From Dendrobium chrysotoxum (Eukaryota > Streptophyta > Magnoliopsida > Asparagales > Orchidaceae): a DNA stretch of 64,000 nt. The position numbers and the translations under genes were made by a program. The stretch spans positions 21,101,197 to 21,165,196 of the forward strand of contig CM034307.1 of NCBI GenBank assembly GCA_019925795.1, in the 5' to 3' direction. The notes below the pieces were generated by a model. That model was not told the origin of the DNA. It did not search any database and worked only from the letters and a program-made list of their open reading frames with translations. The number at the start of each line of letters is the position of its first letter. Within the stretch, counting starts at the first letter, position 1. This document shows positions 9,688-24,600 of this stretch, in pieces.

Positions 9688-12600
9688 CTAAAAAGAAATT
9701 CATAATAAGCAACTTAATCATATCTACACTATCAGATTCACGAACATAATTTCATGACAGAAACTTAATTATTACCCTAAACGGACCTTAATTAAAGCCT
9801 CCAATACTGTTTTTGCCTGGCCCAAGTTACGCCTAACCTGAAATTTGACCAAATATCAGTAAACAAAGGCATCACATAATGATTACATTTTAAAGAAAAG
9901 GGTACTCTTGGATTATCAGTTGCTAAGAATGAGTAAGAAATCACCCATTTTATTACATGAAGTAAATAACACCACTATAAAGTATTTTTCCCTTTATTTT
10001 AGCATCAAAATAATTAAACAATTAAAAACAGGTTAAGCAAACTAAACCCCCTATTGTATTAAAATCTAAAGCTGACAATAAAATATAGAAGAAAGTTAAA
10101 TATTAAATATTGACGGAAGCCTTTTGCACCAGTACACATTTTCCTGTTATCATGCATAATAAACTATATCATGAAGTAGATTAAAGATAAATAACATAAT
10201 TTTCATTAAGAATAACATAAGAAACTTTTCCTGGAAAAACATAACCAATCTAGCTCAACTGCCTATAGCACACCCAAAGCTTTCCATTCTAAGGAACTAC
10301 CATTCCAGAACCTTATTTTACACAGTGGATAATCATGGTTCTGCTACTCAAATAATAAACATGTGACATCAATCCATCCATCCAAAAAAATAAAAAAGAG
10401 AACGCTTCCCTCATAACATCTCTCTTAGAAGCTAGATATATAAATTCACATCAGCAATATAATTGAAGAATCTTTAACAATTTTAACCATATTGGTATAT
10501 TGAACTGGATAGAAAATTTTGGGGGAATACCGCTTATTCCTAAGGGTTAGTGTGGTGCAGGTAATTTAGGTTATTTTATATAGCGGTATACTATTAAAAA
10601 TCAAAATTCAAATTAATAATAATTAACGATTCAACCAACAGTCACTCCAGAAATTAAACCATCAACGGGGAAAAGTTTGAAAAGACATTTAGTAGAATCC
10701 AAGGATGTGATACAATTCAAAACACCACACCCTGAATAAACAAAGTAGGCTCATGGGGGTATTGAAGATAGTATCATGTTATAACTATCGTGCCCTTAAG
10801 CAAGGGTGGATATGACATAAAAGACCAAAAATAATGAAAGAAGATGGTAAGGATCAACATGAATGACAAAAGAACTACCTGGACTCATTCAATACATGCA
10901 AGAACCAACAGCATCCAGTTAAAACCAAGGTTATGAATCACAGGTCAAACTATGACAGTTTAATCAATCTTGGCATATGTTGCAAGAAAATTTATTATTT
11001 ACCTGACGTAGTTTCTCAAAGGACTGAACATTGTTCTCCCTTCTTTGCATCTGAATTAAAAGGAAGAGATATAAATAAATAAGAAGTAACACCTCTCCAG
11101 TAGTGCGCCTATTGCCCATTTTTGTGAATAATTAAATTAATTTAGCCACCATATGTTGACGGATAAATGTTTCGAATGTTAAACTACATGTTGCACCCAC
11201 CCTCCTTGTGTGAAGGCGATGGGCTTTCTCCCTTGGTCTGAAAACATTGTAAGGATTTGTATCATTAACTGGCGGGGGTGGCTGCAAAAGCAAAAAAATA
11301 GAAACTGTTAGATTGCATAAATGACATCACAATGATGGAAGTTTAAGAAAAAATAAGTTTATAAAAAGATAAATTAAATGTTACATCTCTACAAACGGGC
11401 AGAATGCATAGACAGTACAGATGCAGCCTTAAAGTTCAAAATATCAAAATGTGCAAAGATAACACCTAATCTCTATGCTTCTTGTTTCCACTTCGTGCAT
11501 GCTTCAGGTGAGATAAGAATTGCAACACTAGACCACAAAATTAGTTCCTTATGGAACTAATTCTTTTCAATGTAATGCACAACAACGTCAATGCAGAGGT
11601 ATTGATAGTGCGTAAGTATGAAAACCCCAATCTGCTTTGGCATTGAGCTCAAGGGAATATGTTTCACCTAGCATAGTTTCCAAATTTCAGCTTTATTGTG
11701 AGGGCATGGTCGTCTCCATGGATTTGACCATGACGGTTGAGGACTTTTTTATCTTGCTTATAGCAAAAAATAATTAAAACTTTTAAACATTATTTGCAGT
11801 TCCCCAGATCAGTCATTAGAAGTCAGGTACTTGAATCTCATGGCAGGCCCTCCGCTGAGACCAGCAAGGTCAGTTGACGTTTTACTATTTTGGTAAAACT
11901 TAATTTCCTTTTCCCTACAAATAGGGCTTCAAAGTCGACGGAGACAATGACGATCATAAAACTAACAAGAGTGGGACAATTTATAAATTTAGATATGGTG
12001 GTAATGCTTTGATGGTGGAATTCTAGTTATCCATTGACAACTAAATCTTTACAAAGTTCAAAAATGGACATAAATCTTTCTAAAATTATGTACAACATGA
12101 TTGAACTTTGATCCATTAACAATTTTCCTTACAATTTGTTAAGTTTTTTTTTTCTTCTTCATCTCATCTTTTGCACTCAATGCTAGGAATCAAACCATTT
12201 TAATGCTGGCTGACCTTAATTAGAAAAGGAATTTGCAACTGGAATTCTATGATGAAATGATCGTTGCCTGTGATATTTATTTGGAATTTTTTTTGGCCAT
12301 TTGGGCCTCAACCTTTAATTATCCTGTTGCATGCAATAGTTAAAAGATCTTATCCATAACATGAAATAATATGGAAGCAGGCAAAAGATCTAAAGCTCTA
12401 TTCAATGTCCCTAATTCCAGTACAGATCATAACAATTTCATTATCTAGCGACATCAAATTGTATATACAGCAGTGAAAGACACAGGTATGAGAGGGAATA
12501 GCAGTGCTATCTGATAAAAAAAGCATAAAACAACAGCACTTCAGCTTTTATTTAAGTAGCAGAAGTATATTGTCCCTAAATGTTGATAAATATCAACAAA

Positions 12601-15600
12601 ACGTTGCTATAATGTTCAGAATACAATAGAACTAACCTGTAATCGTCTTAATATTGGTTTCTGCCAATGTTCTCGCTGAAAAAAAGTGATGAGACATCAA
12701 TAAGAAAACATTCCAAAACAGAAACAACGGTTTAACAAACTAGTGCAGAAACACAGAAAATACATGTTTCCTTAATCAAGGCATACTGAGCTTTACATCA
12801 TAATCAAGAAATAACTGCAGTAGATGTTAGATAAAGCCTAACCACAAAACATATATCTTTTTCACATAGTAGGTTACAGACCTTTGATTTCCAGTAGTAA
12901 TATATAGATTGAATAACCGCAAGCCGCAAAGATTGCCCCTGCAAGGCCTGTAAAATCAAGGAATCATAAAAATTTACAAACGAAGAAGTATGCCCTCTTA
13001 CTACAAAAAAGATTTGAATAATGACAAACCTAACAAATATCACATCAGCATACAAAATATGTTGCAGAAAATTAAAGACTAAACACCTTGTATGACCTCC
13101 ATAAAGTGCATGGTAATACCCTAGACAGAGGAACTTCCTGTTAACATCAAGCCAATAAAAACATTGAATAAAAGCAACTTCAACAACAATAGCAACAACA
13201 TCAAGCCTTTATCCCACTACGTGGGGTTGGCTATATGAATCTTTTTTCTTCATTGTGTTCTGTTAAGAGTCAAATTCTCATTTAAATGTAATAAAAAAAG
13301 ATAATTTCTAATATTTTATAAACAAGTCTTTTTAAGTCTGCTTGTACCTTTCTTAACATAGGCCAAAGCTAATACATCTACTCTCCTAACCAGGTCATCA
13401 CAAGGCCGATGTTTTATGTGACCAAACCATCTAAGGCGACTCTATCTAATCTTATTTGCCACTGGAGCTACTCCAGACTTTTCACATATATGCTTGTTTC
13501 GCATTCTATCTCTAACAGTAAAGTAATTCATTCACTTGAGCATCCTCATCTCTTCAACACTTAACTTAATATGCTTCTCTTTTAATCGTAACATTCTGCG
13601 CCATAAAGCATTGTGGTCTCAACACCATCTTGTAGAATTTTTTCTTAAATTTGAGGAGAATTTTTCTATCACACAACAAGCCCGATGAATTCCTCCACTT
13701 CAACCATCCAACTTGAATTCTACTAATAATATCCCCATCTATTTCACCATCACCCTGAAAAATAGACCCGAGACATCTAAAATATATACTCTTATAAATG
13801 ACTTGATTTTCCTAAGTCACAATCCCCTCATTAGATCTATTACTACTAAAATTACACTCCATGTATTTGGTTTTAGATTTACTCAAACGAAAACCTTTAG
13901 ACTCTAAGGTTGACCTCCATAATTCAAGTTTACCTTCAACTCCCTCTCTAGTCTTATCAACAAGAAGAATATCTCAAATAATCAAATTGCTCAAACAAAT
14001 AACTGAATAGGAGAGGAAAGAGACCACAGAAGGCAAATGTTTTGAATAATTTCTGTTACAATTAGTTCAAGTTTGATGAGAAAAGTTTAACATCAATGTT
14101 AAGTGGGCAGCCAATCATAAGTCAATGTCAAAATTCATGAAATGAATTGATATCAATATTTATTAGCGCTAAGGCATTCACTACAAGCAATATGCCACAA
14201 GCTAGAAAACAATTAGCTAGGATGTCACCCATAAGTCATAAAATCAAGGGTTGGCATGAACATAGTCCATAAGTAATGTCACAAACTAGTTCTAATGAAA
14301 ATGGGAGTGATTAAAATGGCTAGAAAAAAAATAAATAAATACTGCATATGTTCAGAAAACTTTAATGAAAAAGGAAAAAAAAACCACAAATATAGTGATG
14401 GTCGTATTAAATTATAGTAAGTCTAGAAGGTTAACAATAAATGAAGAATGAATCTTGATGGAAAAAGAATAGAAAAATAGAAAGATGAGGTGCATTGGGA
14501 AATTGCTATTAAATAAATTTATGGTATGAATATTCAAAATATAGTTAGTGCTTATATTCCTCAAGTTGTATAAAAAGAAATTTTGAAATATATCAAAGGA
14601 TTAGTGGTGACTTAACCAAACATGTGACCATGTTTGTCTTATCAAGATTTACAATTGGATAAAAAACAAATCATTTTTCATGCTTTTATAGTAACTTGAC
14701 TTTAGGAAGTACTATAATTTAATATTGGCAATTTTTCTAAGTTTATTTGAATTTCTTGGTAATAAGTAATGATTCTCTTTAGACAAGAAGATAATGACCT
14801 AGGGTGGGTTCATCATGATAATTGAGAATTGAATGAACCTCGTTTCTCAAACCTAGCCATCAATTCATATTTTTCCCGTTTCTCTTACTCTCCTTCACCA
14901 TCTCCTTTTCTCATTCTCCCCTCTTCCCTTGGTTCGCCTCTTTCAATATTTGTTTCTCTTCTATTTTACTAATTTTGTTGCCACATCTACATCAAGTAGT
15001 ATTAGAGCAAACCAACTCATGTGTCAACTCAACCCCCTCATCCTTGCCTTTGTTCGTATGTATATATGCTCTATTTATGCACGCAATATACACCCCATTG
15101 CTCTTGCTCATTGGTGAAATCACTTGATTCCACGCTAACATTATTCACTTCACTCAGTCACACAAGTTCTCTCCACATGATTTCTCGCAAGGTTGGTTCA
15201 CATTTGTGCTCATCCTCACAAATGACATTATCATATTTTTCTTATAAGTTCCTCTCATCTCCTTCATCTCAAGTCGCGCCAGTGCAAATATTCCTTTATC
15301 ATCTATACTTGAGCAAGATTCATCTAAAAATTACCTCAACTTCTCTGCTCTATATCAAACAACTCATTCTTTCGAGACTCTTGCCTTCATTTATCGCGTG
15401 CTTTCCTAGTACCTCACAAACCCGTTTGTTGGCCATTGTTGCATTGCTTGCTCAATAATCATCATTGTGGTTGGAGCAACTCAAGCCCAACCACGTTCCA
15501 CAACAATCACTCACAGGTCTGTCACTTTTTTACCCCCGAGAACCATTTTGTGCTTTATATGGGACCTATGACAACCGATCCGAACCTCCTATAGTCCTCT

Positions 15601-18600
15601 GGGCCATCACAAAGTATTTCATAGCCATTTCGGTTTCCTTTTCAATGGAAATAATATACATGGGAACATATCCTTTTAATGTTCACAAAGGAGTCAACAA
15701 CTCTTCATTACTATTCAATGTTATTACCATATTTTGGGAGAAAAGAGTGTATGTGCAGGTGTGGGCGCAGGCGCACGAGCATGTGTGTAAAGACATATCA
15801 TGACTAAAAATCACATTGTATCAATTCCCAAAGGGAAAACCCTAGTTTCAGGATTAGTAATGACATAGTGAGGAGCATAACAATCTTTAAGGAATGGAGA
15901 ATATTCTCTTGGTTCTTCAATGATTTACTATTGGCATATAAAACAACTATCTCTTCTTCCACCCTCAAAATTTTGTCATAGTAAAGTAGCACTGTGCAAA
16001 ATATGGAAATGCTCAAGTGAAGGGATGGGTGAGATCTATTGTTCCATTGTCTTAAGTGAGATCAACTCTAAAATCACCAAGGTAGTCCTTTGCGATTACT
16101 CTTAAATAATCAACCATTTATAGAGAAGAATGACACCATTGCAATTTGTGCAAACAAAGTTGGAGGGATCACACAATAAAAAATTTAGTGTACATGGAGG
16201 CAATAGTGATACGCAATTGGATAGTTGCGGGAGGAAGGGGCATAGAGGAAGATCGTAGTTATGGGTTGTGTGGCTATATAGATTGCAGTGACAAAAAGTG
16301 CACAGGGTGGATGAAGAGAGGAGAATTTGTTCGAGTGTTGGGGTGTAGATAGAATAAAGATGTAGTCACAATGGTTGTTGCACTCGATGTAAGTGGTAGT
16401 GACACGATATGAAGACCCAAAGGTTGCAAAGTGTGATGAAAAACATCATTATTTATTTGTATAAGAGAAACATCTAGCATGCAAGAGAAAAAAGGCGCGA
16501 TGAATAAGGTGGTGGGGTGAGCAAACCTATGGAAGTCAATCAACAGAGTATTGGGGATTGGGGTGGAAACAATCAAATGCTCGATTGAGGAATGATGGTT
16601 TGCATGAAGTTAATGTGTAAATCAAGGAGTTCAAACCACAAAAAAGAGTTGGCGGCAAGTGCAAGAGAGTCACATTTTTGTAGTCGAACGGTATGGCGTA
16701 AGGGTGATCATGTTAAGTTTGTCACTAGATGCAGCTAATCATATTGGGGAAGGTAATGAAGGAATATGCAAAGATGTACTATGAGCAATTGACAAAGTGG
16801 ATCTAGTATCTCAGGAAGGAAACGATGCATGATAAAAGATAATCAAGCTAGCTTTGATGCCAAAAATGGTGTAAACAAAGGAAGATATTTAGAGAAGTAT
16901 GGAAGTTACAAAAAAAAAGAAGAAAAGTAAGGAGAATTAAATGAGATGGGGAAATATTCAATATATTACATCATAATCACATGTCCCTTAATATAAGACT
17001 AGAACCCCTTGTATAAACTCAAGTAACATAATACATTACCAAAAATTCATTAATAGTATTAGGGAAAAAATGTCCATATTACTTAAATAAAATTCATCTA
17101 AAACATATTCTAAATTATGGACATACATCTAACAACTAACAATCATGTTGCATAAACATGCACGACTGAGTAGAATAACTTGTGAGAGGATTAATGAATG
17201 AGCATGAAAAGGAGTTACAATTGTGATATGTGAAGCTATACTTAATTTATAGTAGACTATGATCTTGCAACAATAAACATGTATTTAAGAAACAAAGTCT
17301 CAGTTACAAGCTCCTATCTAAACACGAAATTGATAAAAAAAAATTAAATGAAGATCAACTTCAAGCCAACTTGTAATTGAGTGATTTTGAGCTTAGTTTA
17401 AGTCAAATTAAATTTGATACAAGCTCAACTCAAGAAGACATCAAAGTTTATATTCAATTCAAGTCAAACTCCCTCAAACTCAAGTCAATGTCACCCTAAA
17501 ATACTATTGGGAGATAAAGAACAAAAATCAACTGAATATACTAATGTTAAATGTCTTAGATGTTGGATTAAGATTAAAAGATTGAAATGAGTTGGCAACA
17601 ACAACAACATCAAGCCTTTATCACACTATGGGGTCGGCTACATGAATCATTTTTCTCAATTATGTCATGTTAAGAGTTAAATTATCATTTAAATCTAACA
17701 AAGAAAAATCATTTCTAATATTTTCTAACCAAGACTTTTTAGGTCTACCTCTACCTTTCTTAACATAAGTCAAATAAAAAACATCTACTTTCCTAACCGG
17801 GTCATCGGAAGGCCGCCATTTTATGTGACCAAACCATCTAAGACGACTCTCTCTAATCTTATCTTCCACTGGAGCTACTCCAACCTTTTTACGTATATGC
17901 TCATTTCGTATCCTGTCTATAAGAGTAAAGCCACTCATCCACCTGAGCATCCTTATATCTGCAATACTTAACTTAATATAATGCTTCTCTTTTAATGGCA
18001 AATATTCTGCACCATAAAGCATTGCAGGTCTAATCACCATCTTATAGAATTTTTCCTTAAGTTTAAGGGGAACTTTTCTATCACACAACAAGCCCGATGC
18101 ATTCCTCCACTTCAACCATCCAACTTGAATTCTACTAATAATATCCCCATCTATTTCACAATCATTCTAAACAATAGACCCAAGATATCGAAAATATGTA
18201 CTCTTATTAATAACTTGATCACCCAAAGTCACAATCCCCCCACTAGATCTATTATTACTAAAATTACACTACATATATTCAATTTGAGATCTATTCAAAT
18301 GAAAGCCTTTAGACTCTAAGGTTCACCTCCATAATTCAAGTTTACCTTCAACTCCTCTCTAGTCTTATCAACAAGAAGAATATCATTAGCAAAAAGCCTA
18401 CACCAGGGTACAACCTCTTGCAAATGTCTAGCGAGAACATCCATGACTACAACAAAAAGATATGGGCTTAGGGATGATCCTTGATGTAATCCAACTGAAA
18501 TAGAAAAATACTTGGTAAAACCACCTTGTGTTTGGACACAAGTAGCAGCTCCTGCATACATATCCTTAATGACTTAAATATAAACATTATTAACCTCTTT

Positions 18601-21600
18601 CTTTTCTAGAACTCTCCATAACACTTTTCTTAGAACTTTATCATATGCTTTCTCTAAATCAATAAATATCATATGTAGATCCTCCTTATTCTCTCTACAC
18701 TTCTCCATCAAACCTCTCAATAAATGTATAGCTTCCATAGTAGACCTACCAGGCATGAATTCAAATTGATTTTAAGAAACATTAGTATCACGCCGCAACC
18801 TATGCTCTATAACTCTCTCCCATAATTTTAAAGTATGACACATTAACTTAATTCCTCTATAATTCGCACAATCTTGTGCATTGCATTTATTTTTAAAAAT
18901 AGGAATCAACACACTCATTCTCCACTCATCTGGCATCTTTTTAATCTTCAAAATAATATTAAAATGTTTAGTAAGCCAAAAAATTCCTTCATCTCCTAAG
19001 CATTTCCACACCTCTATTGGAATATCATCAGGCCCAACAGCTGAGTTGGCAAATTGACAAAATAACCAACTTGTAGAAATCCCTAATTCAACTCCATCTG
19101 AGAGATTAACTCAAGCTTTTTCCCTTTAAAAAAAAAACTCAAGCTTTTTCCCACAACATCAAGCCTTAGTCCCAAGGATGCAGATCAATTTTCTCTGGAA
19201 TGCTCAGGCAACTTCCAAATGCTTAGAAGGAATAACAATTTGCTTTTTCCTTTATTTCTAGCAAAATTTTCCAAGGGAACCTGTTAAAATAGTGACTCTA
19301 TCATCATTTGATCATAGAGGTTCTCTATTATGGATATTTTGAAGTAACAATCCAATGTAACAACATGCAAGCCATGCCATAAGGCATCACATGGGAAAAA
19401 AATCTAAACAGGAAACCTTTTTATTTATTAAAATATACATTTTATTAAAAAGAAATAGTAGCAGTTCAAATTAGAGCATCTAATTCCTACCTCTGAAGTA
19501 TTACCTGTCCATACACTACCTAAATTCCACCAAAAAAGGCTTAGAAATTACAAAGTGATCTCTTTTATAACATGCAATAAGAACAGTATCATCAGTAGTA
19601 GCTTTAGCACATGATATTTAACCAAATGAAGCAACTGTCCTCATTCAACAAAGAAAAAATAAGTATCACCTCAGATGCAGCATCAAGCTGCAGAAAAACC
19701 GGAACAGGAGCTGTGAAAGTAGGTTGCAGTCCTCCTGATCTCTCTCGAGTTTTATGATCCAGAACCTCCAGCTTAAAAAGTAAACTCTCAAATCTGCATT
19801 TAACACATGGATGTGTGGGACAATGATAACAAAAATTAACATTAGCATGGTGGTAATCAGATTTCCACTAAAATGTACAGAATGATTATGCAGGTTTCCA
19901 CCGCTGACATTTAGTTCAGCAAATAAAAGGGTTATGTAATCAATAAATGGGATTCAAACAAGATTAATGATCAGCTTTATCTAGAAGCATACTGAAAATT
20001 AACAGAGCAGATATCGCATAAGAATTTGCACGCTGCTACTGAAATGTCGCACCAACATCATCACGCAAATTTGCGGCACAAGATTGTAGAAAAGCATTTG
20101 ACAAACAGACGAGCAAATATGGATCATCCAATAGATTGTATGGTTCCATCAAATGAAAGAAAAATGCATGAATCACAAAGGCTTAAAAAACTAATTAATC
20201 CTTACCAACAACAGTAAGAAGTTTCGCCAAAAGATGAATTTATAGCTTTGAAAACATAAGAAACTTTACCATGCTCCTCATTACTTGATGGTTAGATGGT
20301 GGCATACTATGGAATAAGACTGGCATAGTGATGAGGATGTTAAATAGACCAAACTATTCTTCAAAACTAAAATATAGAATACCTCTAATTCTTGAAAGAC
20401 ATTCATTCTAGATATTAAGCTAAGCCATCTGTGATCTCACCATCATAAGCTCTGTTCCAGACAAGAAAAAAAAAACTACTTGAAGCTTCATACGAAAACC
20501 CACATCTGAAACAGAAAAATACAGTACCAGATCTTTGGGATAAGCATAAGGCATGTCTGCGCATGCACATTTGAAGCGAAATCAGGTGTGAAAGGCTTAC
20601 AGAACTAATAGGAATTATCTAAGGTAAAGATTTAGGCCTTCTATGGAGAAATTAAGGGTAGTGGGATTTACCCTAGACTATTTGAGAGGACAATGCAAAG
20701 GTGGCGGTGCTGACTTGGAACCCATGCCTTAGGATTTGACATCCTTTGGAATCTGTGCATTAAGGGGGACAAAGGGAGAGAGTCGATCGGGCTACTTGTC
20801 CAAAAACACTAGAAATGAGAAGGAATCCCTATTTTTTTGTATGTAGGAATGGATAAAAAAATTGTAATATGCTCATGGACCAGCCAATTTGATTGGGAGA
20901 AAATCAGGAAGTTTCCTAATCAAGAAGAAGCTATTTAGGAAGATTCTTAATCAAAGGGGAATTATTTAGGAATGTTTAAATTACAATTGGGAGAAAATTA
21001 TTTAAGCAAGAGATCTAAAGTGAATTCAAAATCTAAGAGGGAATTAATTAGGGAAAATGAGGAATTAGGGGGGATTGTTTACGAATGTTTTAATTACAAT
21101 TGGGAGGAAATTAATTAAGGAAATAAATCTAATTTGAATTCAAATCTGAAAAGGAATTATTTAGAGAAAAGAGGCTGATTTGGGAGGGAATTATGGGAGC
21201 CAATTTAAGGCTAACAATAGGGTGATTTCAAAGGATGTTTTTGAGAGTTTGCTGAATTCAGTTTATTCTTAGGTTATTTGGGCTCTAGCCGGCGGCTAGG
21301 GATTTAGGAGAGCCGGATCTTCATCTCCAATTGAAGATCCAACTGTATCTTGCTATTTTCTTTCATATATCTTGTAATAAAAATAGTTTTGGTATATTTT
21401 TCTTCCTAATTTCTTATTGTAGTTCACTGATTTCGAGAAAATTGCATCCACTTCCTATCATATGCATCATGTTGACTCAAAAATTTGCTCGAGTGGACTA
21501 GAAATCAAAATTTCCTTAATTAGACCAGACATTTCTTCAAAATTAAAATATAGAATACCTCTAATTCTTGAAATACATTCATTCTACATATTAAGTTAAG

Positions 21601-24600
21601 CCATCTGTGATCTCACCATCATAAGCTCTGTTCCAGACAAGAAAAAAAAAATACTTAAGGCTTCAAAAGAAAACCCACATCTGAAACAAAAAAAATACAG
21701 TACCGGATCTTTGGGATAAGCATAAGGCATGTCTGTGCATGCACACTTGAAGCGGAATCAGGTGTGAAAGGCTTACGGAACTAACAGGAATTATCTAAGG
21801 CAAAGATTTAGGCCTTCTATGGAGAAATTAAGGGTAGTGGGATTTACCCTAGACTACTTGAGAGGACAATGAGAAGGTGGCTGTGCTGACTTGGAACCCA
21901 TGCCTTAGGGTTTGACATCCTTTGGAATCTGTGCATTAAGGGTGAGAAAGGGAAAGAGTCAATGGGGCTACTTGTCAGAAAACACAAGATATGAGAAGGA
22001 ATCTCTATTTTCTTGTATGTATGGATGGATAAAAAGAGAAAGAGAAAGGGAAAGAGTCGATGGGGCTACTTGTCCAAAAACACAAGATATGAGAAGGAAT
22101 CTCTATTTTCTTGTATGTATGGATGGATAAAAAAATTGTAATATGCATCATGTTGACTCAAAAATTTGCTCGAGTGGACTAGAAATCAAAATTGCTTACT
22201 TAATTAGACCACACTTTTCTTCAAAATTAAAATATAGAATACCTCTAATTCTTGAAAGACAGTCATTCTAGATATTAAGCTAAGCCATTTGTGATCTCAC
22301 CATGGTAAGCTCTGTTCTAGACAAGAAAAAAAAACTACTTAAGGCTTCATAAGAAAACCCATATCTGAAACAGAAAAATATAGTACCGGGTCTTTAGGAT
22401 AAGCATCAGGCATGTTGTGCATGCACATTTGAAGCAGAATCAGGTGTGAAAGGCTTACGGAACTAACAGGAATTATCTAAGGCAAAGATTCAGGCTTTCT
22501 ATTGAGAAATTAAGGGTAGTGGGATTTACCCTAGACTACTTGAGAGGACAATGAGAAGGTGGCGGTGCTAACTTGGAACCCATGCCTTAGGGTTTGACAT
22601 CCTTTGAAATCTGTGCATTAAGCAGAAGAAAAGGGAGAGAGTCGATGGGGCTACTTGTCCAAAAACATTAGAAATGAGAAGGAATCTCTATTTTATTGTA
22701 TGCATGTATGGGTAAAAAATTTGCTCGAGTGGACTAGAAATCAAAATGTGCTTACTTAATTTTGATTCAGGCTTTCTATGGAGAAATTAAGGGTAGTGGG
22801 ATTTACCCTAGACTACTTGAGAGGACAATGAGAAGGTGGCGGTGCTAACTTGGAACCCATGCCTTAGGGTTTGACATCCTTTGAAATCTGTGCATTAAGC
22901 AGAAGAAAAGGGAGAGAGTCGATGGGGCTACTTGTCCAAAAACATTAGAAATGAGAAGGAATCTCTATTTTATTGTATGCATGTATGGGTAAAAAATTTG
23001 CTCGAGTGGACTAGAAATCAAAATGTGCTTACTTAATTTTGACTCAACCCCCCCCCCCCAAAAAAAAAAAACAATTCAAGGCAACCTCGCTCGAATTTAA
23101 CTTGTTGTCCACCAATATAAATTGAATGGATATCAACTCATGTATGTAAACGCCCCCCCCCCCCCCCCCCAAAAAAAAAAAAAATTCAAGGCAAGCTCAG
23201 TCGAATTTAACTTGTTGTCCGCCTATATAAATTGAATGGATATCAACTCATGTATGTAAAAACAAGGAAGGACATAATTCTCAAGCCAACAAGTTTTAAA
23301 CAAGATAGCTAGAAATGACTAGTCATAATGACAAGCATGTAAAAGAAATTAAATACTAATTTACGATACCTTCCAAACATGCTCATCAACACAAAATTCC
23401 ATTCAATAAACCTTTGAAAGACTTACACAAAACAGTTCTGTTGCAAATGACAACAGAAAATGCATTTCTGGTATCACGATGAAGTAATCCTAATTTTTCT
23501 TTGTATGTTAAGCAAGTATCAGGTGAAAAAAAAAAAAAAGAACTTGAAGTTTGAATTCAAAAATAGAAAGGCGTCAATAGAGAAAGAATGGCAATTCACT
23601 TTTCAGGTGGGAGAATTCTCCTCTCATTATTGAGATTTTGAAGCCAGTCCTCATCCTCATTGTCAAGATCATACTCTACAAATTCACTAATCTCTGCTCT
23701 GGCTGCAAAGAAGAATAAATTTTCAAATAAACTTAACAGAATGTTCTATAGTGGGGCGAGGGGAACCTGAATCCAAAGGCAGTAGGAGCAAACCTCCTCT
23801 TCCACGTAAGTAAGATGAAGGTTGGCTGAAAGTTCTAGAATAATCCCTTTCATATGTTTCCACAATATTATATTGAGGCGTGGGGATTTCGGATGAAACT
23901 TTTTTGACAGTGATGTGATGTACCTGTACGACATCATCAGCATTAGGTCAATCATTACTAATAACAAATTAAATTAGATATACTATAAGAAGGATTAATG
24001 TACTATGCTTCACAATGGATATAATTCTACTAAAATATATTATGAGAAACATATTCCAAGTTTTTTAAAGCAGTTGGAGGAATTTGTTTTGTTCTGGTTT
24101 ATAAATACCTCTCAAGATACCATGAATAAACAAGTGAAGTACCAAAAAGGAGCAACCTTCAAGAAACTCAAAAGCTGAGTATTCAAAAATAAATTGAAAT
24201 GCAAAGTGAAATTGTTATACAGGCACAAAATCAAAACTGTTGTTATCACATATGAACAGAATCCGTCTGCATAAAAGAAAAGGGAGGCCCATGGAAACAT
24301 ATGACAAAAGCAAAGCAACAAGAAAGGTTCAACAAAAGTAGAAATCATGAAAAACTAAAATAGCATTATCACTTAATGATATTAGCAAAATTAAACTTTA
24401 ATTGCAGTACATTCGATTGAGATACCCTTTTTTTTTTTTTTTTTTTGAAGAAGCAAAAAGAAAAATTTGCATTAAAACCAAAACAAGAAGAACTACAAGC
24501 AACTACCACCTGATTCCTCCTTCGCTATACTAAGAAATGAAGGAGGAATCTTATTCACAGTGATATCGTCCCAATAGAACGAACCAAAGATAGCATAGTT

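Larger units (their letters stand above)
9838..12636 (-). other. EPL introns 6-8: no recognised insertion
   Basis: Intron 8 (9838-11002), intron 7 (11051-11200) and intron 6 (11282-12636) are AT-rich. Apart from the exons listed between them, I see no transposon motif, RNA gene or clear repeat. Intron 6 has short A/T-rich open frames without domains. Confidence 0.5.
20343..23040. repeat. Tandem-duplication block in EPL intron 3 (four related units)
   Basis: Related units start near 20343, 21461, 22142 and 22715. They share phrases such as GTAGTGGGATTTACCCTAGA, GAACCCATGCCTTAGG and TTTGCTCGAGTGGACTAG. The last unit lacks its first part. The segment 22487-22763 is repeated almost exactly at 22764-23040 (period 277 bp), and unit 2 contains an extra internal copy of about 100 bp near 22030-22130. 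The first unit is split by a 588-bp insertion. No coding function is visible. Confidence 0.88.

Noticed and set aside
23702..23793. Alternative EPL exon 2 end at CAG/GTTCCC (about 23765)
   Set aside because: It would add a Leu-rich stretch not seen in the EPL family; the donor GGAG/GTTTGC gives the expected RG-ARAEI junction.
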